Source: Chryseobacterium gambrini
Lineage (GTDB): Bacteria > Bacteroidota > Bacteroidia > Flavobacteriales > Weeksellaceae
Assembly (NCBI RefSeq): GCF_900156825.1
Contig: NZ_FTOV01000004.1
Location: 248,001-312,000 of the forward strand
Length of the DNA: 64,000 bases
Direction of reading: 5' to 3'
The notes under the pieces were generated by a model. It was not told the DNA's origin and searched no databases. It saw only the letters and a program-made list of their open reading frames with translations. The translations under genes and the position numbers were made by a program. Shown in pieces: positions 35,335 through 42,461 of the stretch; position 1 is the stretch's first letter; each line of letters starts with the position of its first letter.

Positions 35335-36493
35335 TATAGAGAATATACAGATTCAGATAAAAACATTCTTTGGGTTGGAACAGATTTTGGCGGAAGAGAT
35401 CAAAAAGCTGGGAGGAAGAAAAGTTGAGGTTAAAAACCGTGCGGTAAACTGTGAAGGAGATTTGGGCTTTTTATACAAGATCAATTACTCTGCGAGAACG
35501 GCTTTGAAAATTTTGGTTCCGATTCACGAATTTAAAGCTTTCAATCAGCACCAGTTTTACGACAGGCTTTTTAAATTCAACTGGGAAGAATTTATGGATG
35601 TGGATCAGTCTTTTGCAATTGATTCTACAGTAAATTCTGAAACATTTAAGCATTCTCAGTTCGTAACGCTGAAAATGAAAGACGCAATTGTAGATTATTT
35701 TCAGGAAAAATTCAAAAGACGTCCGAATGTAGAGACCAAAAATCCGGATATTAAATTCCACCTTCATATCGACAGAGAGTTAATTACGATTTCTCTGGAT
35801 TCTTCGGGAGATCCTTTATTTAAGAGAGGATACAGAAGAGAGCAGGGAGAAGCTCCGATTAATGAAGTTCTGGCAAGCGGAATGCTTCAATTGGCAGGTT
35901 GGGACGGAAAAGGAAATTTCCTTGATCCCATGTGCGGTTCGGGAACACTTTTAATAGAAGCGGCAATGATTGCTTTGGATCTTCCGGCGCAGATTTTCAG
36001 AAGGAGATTTGCTTTCCAGAACTGGAAAAATTATGATGCGGATCTTTTTACCAAGATTAAAGAATTCAGAATCAACAGGGTGAAAGAATTTACCGGAAAG
36101 ATCGTTGGCTACGATATTGATGCAAGAATGCTGAATGCGGCAAGAATGAACATCGAAGCAGCAGAAATGGAAGATGTAATTGAAGTGAAGAAACAGAATT
36201 TCTTTGATTCCAAAAAAGAACTTTTCCCTTTGTTAATGGTTTTCAATCCGCCTTACGACGAAAGAATTTCTATTAATGATGATGATTTTTACAAGAAAAT
36301 AGGTGATACTTTCAAAACCCATTATCCGAATACATTAGCATGGCTGATTTCTTCTGATCTGGAAGCGGTAAAGAAAATCGGTCTTCGTCCGTCAAGAAAA
36401 ATCAAGCTTTTCAACGGAAAACTGGAAACAAGATTTCTGCAGTATGAAATGTATGAAGGAACGAAGAAAGTTCATAAACTTGAAGAAAAATAA
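35330..36493 (+). CDS. THUMP-domain class I RNA methyltransferase (RlmL N-terminal/Trm-like)
   Basis: 387 residues. An N-terminal THUMP RNA-binding domain (about 5-170, with RAVNCEGDLGFLYKINYSARTALKIL) precedes a Rossmann methyltransferase domain. The latter has FLDPMCGSGTLLIEAAMIAL (SAM site) and the catalytic NPPYDERI motif of N2-guanine methylases. It fits the first half of RlmL (23S rRNA m2G2445) and the PF01170 family. The neighbour on the minus strand is another SAM enzyme with a shared divergent promoter. The exact rRNA or tRNA target cannot be told from sequence. Confidence 0.93.
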   Translation: MDIENIQIQIKTFFGLEQILAEEIKKLGGRKVEVKNRAVNCEGDLGFLYKINYSARTALKILVPIHEFKAFNQHQFYDRLFKFNWEEFMDVDQSFAIDSTVNSETFKHSQFVTLKMKDAIVDYFQEKFKRRPNVETKNPDIKFHLHIDRELITISLDSSGDPLFKRGYRREQGEAPINEVLASGMLQLAGWDGKGNFLDPMCGSGTLLIEAAMIALDLPAQIFRRRFAFQNWKNYDADLFTKIKEFRINRVKEFTGKIVGYDIDARMLNAARMNIEAAEMEDVIEVKKQNFFDSKKELFPLLMVFNPPYDERISINDDDFYKKIGDTFKTHYPNTLAWLISSDLEAVKKIGLRPSRKIKLFNGKLETRFLQYEMYEGTKKVHKLEEK

Positions 36494-36497
36494 TATT

Positions 36498-36526
36498 AAA
36501 ACCTTCCTTTTTACGGAAGGTTTTTT
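36498..36526 (+). terminator. Terminator after the THUMP methylase
   Basis: Perfect 10-bp stem AAAACCTTCC / GGAAGGTTTT with a 7-nt loop and T-rich tail, right after the stop codon. Confidence 0.88.
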
Positions 36527-36548
36527 ATTTTTGTTAAAAACTCAAACT

Positions 36549-36947
36549 ATGAATTTCGATTTTCTAGATGTTTTTGGCGTTGTAATAGATGTTGTGGAAT
36601 TATTAGGCAGCAATTCTTCAGATTCAAACTATAATGAAAAATCTAAAATAGAAAAAAAGACAAAATATTTTACAGAGAAAGTAAGTGCAGTATTTCTTTT
36701 TTCTTCGGCAGTTTTATTTTTTTTCGTATTCAAAGATCCATTGCCTTCTGAAAAATATGTTCAGACATTAATTGTTGCTTCACTTATTGGAGTTGCCATT
36801 TCATTTTTATTATTTTTTGTTTTACATTCTTTAGAAAAATACTATTTCAAGAGTGTTTTTCAGTGGCTTTTTTTCAGTATTTCTGTACTGTCTTTTTTTA
36901 TTTCTCTGGTTTTGTGGATTTATTTTAAATCAGGAATATTTTCTTAA
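36549..36947 (+). CDS. Small hypothetical membrane protein (132 aa)
   Basis: 132 residues from the ATG at 36549; a longer frame starting in the previous gene crosses its terminator and is unlikely. A soluble start (MNFDFLDVFGVVIDVVELL and a Ser/Asn/Lys stretch) is followed by three hydrophobic helices (VSAVFLFSSAVLFFFVF, TLIVASLIGVAISFLLFFVL and WLFFSISVLSFFISLVLW). Not recognised. Its stop is 2 bp from the stop of the convergent gene at 36949. Confidence 0.6.
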   Translation: MNFDFLDVFGVVIDVVELLGSNSSDSNYNEKSKIEKKTKYFTEKVSAVFLFSSAVLFFFVFKDPLPSEKYVQTLIVASLIGVAISFLLFFVLHSLEKYYFKSVFQWLFFSISVLSFFISLVLWIYFKSGIFS

Positions 36948-36948
36948 T

Positions 36949-37770
36949 TTATTTCCATTCCTCAACTCTTGTAAGTAGAAAAATTATGATATAAAATAAA
37001 AATACTCCCAATATAAACTTGATGTTAGAATTCTGATTTTCATCATTTTCATTAGCTATTGGTATTAAAAATATGTCGGAATAATTAGATACTGCTTTAT
37101 TATAACAATCAAAATTAGGATCGGTTATAGTGAGATAGGTGAATTTTTTTATTCTATAAAAATCATAGTTCTGCAATTCTTTCTTTTTCTCGGTTAAGAA
37201 ATTTTCCATCTGTTCTTCTTCTGTAAAAAATTTTGTGTCAGAAAGTATTTCGAATTGTAGCGAATAATAAACCTTATTTTTATTTTGTTCACTTTTAAAA
37301 GGATATAAAAAATAAAGCTGTAGATAGTGTGATCCTGATCTTTTATTAATGCGAATATTTTTATAAATAACAGGATTGTTAATGATTTCGAAATTTTTTA
37401 TTATCAATTTCGGACTTTTTGAATTGTATATCTCATTAACAGAAGATATTATCTTCGTTGTCTGATAATTATTTTTCATAAAATCCATCATCGAAAAATT
37501 GATCATTACAATACAAAACAAAGACGAAAGTATGATAACGCCTTCCCTTTTTTTAGAAAGTTTAAAGTTTTTAATTAATTTTATTTCAATAAAATAAGCC
37601 GGGATCAGCAAAACGAGTATTAAGATTATCCATATATCAAGTCCGAATTTGGGAGGAAACGGATGAATGTTAAATAACCAATATGAGGGTATAAAAATAA
37701 AGGAAGTTGTAATTAAGCCAATAATAAAAATTATGATAGAATATTTAAATTCTCTAAAACCACTCATCAC
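36949..37770 (-). CDS. Hypothetical membrane protein (273 aa)
   Basis: 273 residues, not recognised. Three N-terminal helices (IIIFIIGLITTSFIFIP, IWIILILVLLIPAYFIE and EGVIILSSLFCIVMINF) are followed by an external soluble domain of about 140 residues rich in Lys/Asn/Tyr and one C-terminal helix (FILGVFLFYIIIFLLT). No catalytic motif is visible. Codon use is more AT-rich than the neighbours (long Ile/Asn/Lys tracts), which may hint at recent acquisition, but this is only an impression. Confidence 0.65.
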   Translation of the reverse strand: MMSGFREFKYSIIIFIIGLITTSFIFIPSYWLFNIHPFPPKFGLDIWIILILVLLIPAYFIEIKLIKNFKLSKKREGVIILSSLFCIVMINFSMMDFMKNNYQTTKIISSVNEIYNSKSPKLIIKNFEIINNPVIYKNIRINKRSGSHYLQLYFLYPFKSEQNKNKVYYSLQFEILSDTKFFTEEEQMENFLTEKKKELQNYDFYRIKKFTYLTITDPNFDCYNKAVSNYSDIFLIPIANENDENQNSNIKFILGVFLFYIIIFLLTRVEEWK

Positions 37771-37868
37771 ATTTATGTTTAAAGATCAAAAATACTCAAA
37801 AATCAATGATTACAATGTAATGTTACTATTGATTATCTTAAATTAAGCTGTTAATTTCCAAAATCTTT

Positions 37869-38918
37869 TTGCTCATTCCTTCCCGAATAAGTAATTTTGA
37901 AAAATTTTCAGATTTGAAGCCTACAATTTCCATTATCGTTGCTATTTTTAATCGTAAAGACGAACTTTTTGAACTCCTGAATTCTCTTACTGCTCAGACA
38001 GACAAAGAGTTTGAGATTATTATCGTGGATGACGGCTCACTAATCGATTTAAAACCAACAATTGCAAAATTCGAAAGTTTTTTAACCATTAAATATTTCC
38101 GGAAAGATAATTCTGGACCCGGTTTATCGAGAAATTACGGGGCGAGAAGAGCCGAAAACGAATGGCTTGTTTTTGTAGACAGCGACGTGATTGTAGAGAA
38201 CGATTACATCGAAAACATCAAAAAAGATATTCTTGAAATTCCATGTGATGCTTTTGGAGGAGCAGATAAAGCGCATAAAGGTTTTAATTTAATGCAGAAA
38301 GCCATTTCTTATTCTATGACTTCTGTTTTTACAACGGGAGGAATTAGGGGCAGTAAAAAAGCCGTTTCAAAATTTCAGCCCAGAAGCTTCAATATGGGGG
38401 TAAAAAAGGAAGTTTTTGAAAAAGTCGGAGGTTTTTCAGAAATGAGAATAGGAGAGGATCCGGATCTTTCCATGACGCTTTGGGAAAATGGTTTTACAAC
38501 TGCTTTTTTCGATGATATCGCAGTCTATCACAAACGAAGGGTAGATTTCGGAAAGTTTTCAAAACAGGTCTATCAGTTTGGCTGTGCAAGACCTATTCTT
38601 AACCAAAGACATCCGAATTATGTGAAAATTTCGTTCGCATTTCCTACTTTATTTATGTTGGGCTACATCATGGGCTTTGTAGAATATTTCATTCTGGGAA
38701 AAGGCGTTATTCTTGCGTTTTATGGGTTATATACTTTTATGGTTCTTTTCCACGCTTTGTGGGCGACCAAAAACATCAGCATTGCCGGAATGGCGGTTAT
38801 TTCCACCTACATCCAGATGTTTTCTTACGGTTATGGCTTCTTAAAATCGTGGATTTTATTAAATATTTTCAGGATGAAACCCGAAGACGCATTCCCGAAA
38901 CATTTTCATAAAGTTTGA
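37869..38918 (+). CDS. Family 2 glycosyltransferase, membrane-anchored
   Basis: 349 residues. The GT-A core begins at PTISIIVAIFNRKDEL (about residue 18), with IIIVDDGS and the metal-binding WLVFVDSDVIV (DxD-like). GGFSEMRIGEDPDLSMTLW is the acceptor-side acidic motif (ED) used by processive and non-processive GT2 enzymes. Three C-terminal membrane helices (about 255-325) fix it to the inner membrane. It probably adds a sugar to a cell-envelope glycan or lipid. The start is a TTG; no ATG lies before the core and the frame is closed by a TAA 30 bp upstream, so the start is uncertain. Confidence 0.88.
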   Translation: MLIPSRISNFEKFSDLKPTISIIVAIFNRKDELFELLNSLTAQTDKEFEIIIVDDGSLIDLKPTIAKFESFLTIKYFRKDNSGPGLSRNYGARRAENEWLVFVDSDVIVENDYIENIKKDILEIPCDAFGGADKAHKGFNLMQKAISYSMTSVFTTGGIRGSKKAVSKFQPRSFNMGVKKEVFEKVGGFSEMRIGEDPDLSMTLWENGFTTAFFDDIAVYHKRRVDFGKFSKQVYQFGCARPILNQRHPNYVKISFAFPTLFMLGYIMGFVEYFILGKGVILAFYGLYTFMVLFHALWATKNISIAGMAVISTYIQMFSYGYGFLKSWILLNIFRMKPEDAFPKHFHKV

Positions 38919-39211
38919 TTTTACCACTAAAATTTTTGATGCATTACTTTTTAGCGTAAATTTTTTGACGCAAAGATTTTTTAGCAAAGCTTGAAACATA
39001 CACTTCATGAAATCAACTTGTTGATTCTTCCTTGCTCCCTTAAATAATGGGTATTTGAAATTAAACTTTGCGTTAAAAAAAACTATGATTTTCGATTACA
39101 GAAATATTGCTTTTTAGGTGCGGAACTTATCTAAAAAAATATATTTTGTTAGCTTTTAAAATGCTGCAAAATAGCATACAAAATATCTTTTATAACATTT
39201 TCGGTAAAAAA
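38919..39211. other. Intergenic AT-rich region with inverted ACGCAAAG
   Basis: No gene seen. It holds ACGCAAAG (about 38970) and its inverse CTTTGCGT about 95 bp later, with T-rich tracts between. It may be remains of an old palindromic element; no open frame of useful length. The region runs up to the terminator of the minus-strand PLP enzyme. Confidence 0.4.
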
Positions 39212-39214
39212 GAC

Positions 39215-39246
39215 AAAAGCTGTCGAATCAACAACAGCTTTTTTAC
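39215..39246 (-). terminator. Terminator of the PLP enzyme gene
   Basis: 9-bp perfect stem AAAAGCTGT / ACAGCTTTT with a 10-nt loop, six bases past the stop codon at 39252; the A/T tracts on both sides make it potentially bidirectional. Confidence 0.78.
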
Positions 39247-39251
39247 AATAA

Positions 39252-40478
39252 TTAGGATATGGAGATGGTTTCATGGCTGAGAACACCTGTTTTTAGCATG
39301 CATTCTCTCATCTTTTCATACGTTCGTTCGATGTCGTGATCCAGACCTATTGAGAATCTGATCAGTCCATCGGAAATTCCCATCGCAGCACGTTCTTCCT
39401 CCGGGATTTCAGAAGAAGTGGAGCTTCCTGAGCATGAGAATAAAGTTTTATAAAAGCCTAAACTTACCGCAAGATAACCTAAGTTTTCCTGCTGCATCAG
39501 TTCCATCAGTTCATTGGCTTTGTCTGTGGTTCGAGCGTCTAAAGTCAGCAAACCACCAAATCCGTACTCTTCGTGCATCATCGTTTTCATCAGTTCGTGG
39601 TTTTTATGAGATTTTAATCCGGGATAAGAGACACGCAATCCGTCTTCTTCAAATCTTTGTGCAAGATACATTGCGTTATAACTGTGCTGTTTCATTCTGA
39701 TGTGCAGCGTTCTGAGATTTTTAAGAATACTTGCAGAACGAAGACTGTCCATCGTAGGTCCCAACAACATACATGCTCCGTTATTCACGTTTTTCGTATC
39801 GTTAATGAATTCCTGAGTTCCGCAGTAAACTCCGCCTACAGTATCGCTGCTTCCGTTGATAAATTTCGTTAAAGAATGGATCACGATATCTGCGCCCAAA
39901 AGCTTTGGCGAAATAGAGAGAGGAGAGAACGTATTGTCTACGATCAGTTTCAGATTATGTCTTTTACAGATTTCAGAGAGTTTTCTCAGGTCAGCAACTT
40001 CCAGAAGCGGATTGCTTACACTTTCACAGTAGATGATTTTTGTGTTTTCAGTAATTGAATTTTCAACAGATTCAAAATTATTGATGTCTACAAACGTCGT
40101 CTGAATATTAAATGGCGGAAGAAAATTTTTCATAAAAGCATACGTTCCGCCGTAGATTGTTCTGCTCGAGATAATATGATCTCCGCTTTTGCAGACCTGC
40201 ATCAGAACAGATGTAATCGCTCCCATTCCCGATGCGGTTACGTTTGCTGCTTCTGTATTTTCAAGTTTTGCCAAAGCCTGTGCAAGATACAGATTCATCG
40301 GAGAAGAATGTCTTGAATACAAATAACATCCTTCCGCATTTCCTTCGAAAGTATCAAACATGGTTTTCGCAGAAAGAAAAGTGTAGGTAGAACTGTCGGA
40401 AATCGATGGGTTTACTCCGCCAAATTCACCAAAATATTGCAAATCCTGTATTTCGTTGGCTGCATTAAAGTCGTTCAT
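39252..40478 (-). CDS. Cys/Met-metabolism PLP-dependent enzyme (methionine gamma-lyase-like)
   Basis: 408 residues. HSLTKFINGSSDTVGGVYC contains the Schiff-base Lys of the gamma-family (PF01053); YSRHSSPMNLYLAQALAKLE and RLSEICKRHNLKLIVDNTFS (PLP ring Asp) are also present. The family includes methionine gamma-lyase, cystathionine gamma-lyase/synthase and O-acetylhomoserine sulfhydrylase. The divergent Lrp-type regulator suggests an amino-acid-catabolic role, so methionine gamma-lyase (releasing methanethiol, ammonia and 2-oxobutyrate) is the best guess. Substrate choice depends on residues I cannot judge by eye. Confidence 0.85.
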   Translation of the reverse strand: MNDFNAANEIQDLQYFGEFGGVNPSISDSSTYTFLSAKTMFDTFEGNAEGCYLYSRHSSPMNLYLAQALAKLENTEAANVTASGMGAITSVLMQVCKSGDHIISSRTIYGGTYAFMKNFLPPFNIQTTFVDINNFESVENSITENTKIIYCESVSNPLLEVADLRKLSEICKRHNLKLIVDNTFSPLSISPKLLGADIVIHSLTKFINGSSDTVGGVYCGTQEFINDTKNVNNGACMLLGPTMDSLRSASILKNLRTLHIRMKQHSYNAMYLAQRFEEDGLRVSYPGLKSHKNHELMKTMMHEEYGFGGLLTLDARTTDKANELMELMQQENLGYLAVSLGFYKTLFSCSGSSTSSEIPEEERAAMGISDGLIRFSIGLDHDIERTYEKMRECMLKTGVLSHETISIS

Positions 40479-40583
40479 ATTGTTTAAGTTTTTATGCTAT
40501 AAATATGAATAACCTCCTGAACTATTACAACAGAAATTTAAATTATTAGAATTTAAATCTAGTAAAATGCTAATCAATAGAAA

Positions 40584-40617
40584 AAAAGTTTATTATATTT
40601 GATTGTAATAAACTTTT
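40584..40617 (+). promoter_or_regulatory. Perfect 12-10-12 dyad over the lrp promoter
   Basis: AAAAGTTTATTA (40584-40595) and TAATAAACTTTT (40606-40617) are perfect inverted copies with a 10-bp spacer. A -7 box TATATTTG (40594-40601) sits across the left arm and spacer; the ATG is 15 bp past the dyad. Fits an Lrp/AsnC autoregulatory operator that would also act on the divergent PLP gene. Confidence 0.7.
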
Positions 40618-40632
40618 GACTAAAATTTATCT

Positions 40633-41091
40633 ATGAATTTTGATGAAACGGATAAAAAACTGCTCCTTTTTTTGCAGGAAGATGCCAAACAAACCACCAA
40701 AGAACTGTCTCATAAGCTTGGTTTGTCGGTAACGGCTGTTTATGAACGCATTCGGAAACTCGAAAATACAGGAGTGATTTCAAAATATGTTGCCATTCTG
40801 GACAGGAATAAAATCCACCGCAATTTTATTGTGCTTTGCCATATCAAACTCGCTCAGCATAAAAAAGAATACGTCCTGCAGTTCGAAAAAGAAGTCATGA
40901 ATTTAGAAGAGGTCACAGAATGCTTCCATGTAAGTGGTGATTACGATTATATCTTAAAAATCGGGGTAAAAGATATGGAAGACTACCGCAATTTTATGCT
41001 CACAAAACTTACCACATTGCAGCATATTGCAAGTACTCATAGTTCGTTTATGATCTCTGAAGTGAAGAATACAACCGCAATTGTTTTGTAG
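40633..41091 (+). CDS. Lrp/AsnC-family transcriptional regulator
   Basis: 152 residues. N-terminal helix-turn-helix (about 1-55: LFLQEDAKQTTKELSHKLGL, VTAVYERIRKLENTGVISKY) and a C-terminal RAM ligand-binding domain (VTECFHVSGDYDYILKIGVKD, about 95-115). These proteins form dimers or octamers and respond to amino acids. The gene lies back to back with the PLP lyase (154 bp apart), the typical layout for a regulator of methionine or related amino-acid catabolism. A long dyad covers its promoter, so autorepression is likely. Confidence 0.92.
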   Translation: MNFDETDKKLLLFLQEDAKQTTKELSHKLGLSVTAVYERIRKLENTGVISKYVAILDRNKIHRNFIVLCHIKLAQHKKEYVLQFEKEVMNLEEVTECFHVSGDYDYILKIGVKDMEDYRNFMLTKLTTLQHIASTHSSFMISEVKNTTAIVL

Positions 41092-41109
41092 AGAAAAAAG
41101 TCTTTTTTA

Positions 41110-41234
41110 GGAGCTATTTCCCGCTTTCCGCACTCGCTATTTTCGTGATCTAGGGTTGCGGCGGCTTTGCCGCCGCAACCCTAGATCACGAAAATGAGCT
41201 CAGACAAAGCTGCAATCGGGGCTAAACTGCGGTC
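41110..41234 (+). repeat. Palindromic shoulder element, copy 3 (27-bp perfect hairpin)
   Basis: Left shoulder GGAGCTATTTCCCGCTTTCC then GCACTCGCT; perfect 27-bp arms at 41139-41165 and 41169-41195 around a TTT loop; right shoulder GAGCTCAGACAAAGCTGCAA then TCGGGGCTAAA and CGGTC. It sits between the convergent ends of lrp and the bestrophin gene, 18 bp past the lrp stop. Confidence 0.88.
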
Positions 41235-41262
41235 TTACGATCAATATAAACTTATAATTACA

Positions 41263-42294
41263 TTAAACCAAAACTCCATTCTTAGAAGCAATAGGATCAG
41301 GCAAATCCGTTTCTCCGGTCATTTGCAGAAGATCAATTTCAATTGTTCGGCAGATCGAAAGCATCGGAATATCAAACATCAGACCTTCAAAAGGATTTTC
41401 AGAATAATCTCCTACCAGTTCCATGATAATATAAATCCAGCCAATCGTAATACAGAACGGAATAGAAGCCCATATTCCCCAGTCTCCTAACTTCGCAAAT
41501 TCACTCACCAAACCTAAAGGAAGAAGCATAATGAAGATGATATTAAAAACAAAAGCAGTACTTGCAAACTGTCTCGGCAAAGGAAATTTTTTAATCCTTT
41601 CCGCCTGTCCCTGCAGCGTATAAAATTCATTAAGACAATCCTGCAGTTGCTTTTGGTTGAAGTCTGAAATAACGTTCATGTTTTTAAGCTCATTAACATC
41701 TTTCGACTGTTGAGCGATAAGGTAAGTCGCAAAATTTTTATATTGAGACTGCAATTCCGTTTCCTCTTCAGACAAATATTTGTTCAGAAAAATAGGCGTT
41801 CTCCCGTAATCCGGAAATCCTGCCTTTATCAGTCGGTTTCTCTTATGATCCACATTTTTAAACTGATCTTCTTCCACTTTGATATGTTCCCACTCTGTAG
41901 GAATCAGAAGCTGTTCCCTTAATTGATACAGCCATGCAATATGACGGAAAACGATTTTTTTCCTGCGGTCTTCCAGATCAGGCTTTCCTGTTTCTTCATT
42001 GGAAGTATTGAAAGCGTACACCATCGATCCGAGCATTCTGCTGGAATTAACGATTCCGCCCCAAATTTTTCGTGCCTCCCACAACCTGTCATACGCCTGA
42101 TTATTTTTAAAACCAACTAAGAACGCTTCCGCAGTACCAATCAACGCAACCGGAACCCAGGGAATCGTCATCCACTGCCAGTTGAAAAAATGAAAAAGAA
42201 CCGCAATCAGGGTACACCAGATAGAAATCATAATAAGATGAAATCCTGATAAATTGAGAACCTGCCTGTAATTGACGTATTTTGTTGTAATCAT
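41263..42294 (-). CDS. Bestrophin-family (RFP-TM/UPF0187) anion channel
   Basis: 343 residues with four membrane-associated segments. The conserved core GTAEAFLVGFKNNQAYDRLWEARKIWGGIVNSSR is the bestrophin signature near residues 50-85, and later FASTAFVFNIIFIMLLPLGL plus FCITIGWIYIIMELVGDYSENPFEG match the second helical pair and the Asp/Glu calcium-clasp region. Bacterial bestrophins are homopentameric channels, some cation- and some anion-selective. The gene is monocistronic, convergent with lrp. Confidence 0.93.
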   Translation of the reverse strand: MITTKYVNYRQVLNLSGFHLIMISIWCTLIAVLFHFFNWQWMTIPWVPVALIGTAEAFLVGFKNNQAYDRLWEARKIWGGIVNSSRMLGSMVYAFNTSNEETGKPDLEDRRKKIVFRHIAWLYQLREQLLIPTEWEHIKVEEDQFKNVDHKRNRLIKAGFPDYGRTPIFLNKYLSEEETELQSQYKNFATYLIAQQSKDVNELKNMNVISDFNQKQLQDCLNEFYTLQGQAERIKKFPLPRQFASTAFVFNIIFIMLLPLGLVSEFAKLGDWGIWASIPFCITIGWIYIIMELVGDYSENPFEGLMFDIPMLSICRTIEIDLLQMTGETDLPDPIASKNGVLV

Positions 42295-42411
42295 ATTTGT
42301 GCAATCTAATTTAAAGTCAGCAAAAGACTAAGCAAAACAGATACCATATTTTTGAAACAGAATTTAAAAAACCTTTTGCTAACAGTACATAAATATAAGA
42401 AATTAAGACAC

Positions 42412-42437
42412 AAAAAAACCTCTAAAAAAATTAGAGG
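42412..42437 (-). terminator. Terminator of the E1 dehydrogenase gene
   Basis: 7-bp stem CCTCTAA / TTAGAGG with a 5-nt A loop; on the minus strand it is followed by seven T. 24 bp beyond the stop at 42462. Confidence 0.85.
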
Positions 42438-42461
42438 CTTACATTTTTATTTTAAACTGAA

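Noticed and set aside
35208..35366. 53-codon extension of the methyltransferase
   Set aside because: Overlaps the divergent gene's start and both promoter boxes; the protein without it has the normal length.
38919..39211. Possible tRNA or small RNA in the gap
   Set aside because: Only a weak ACGCAAAG inverted pair; no cloverleaf, no conserved T-loop sequence.
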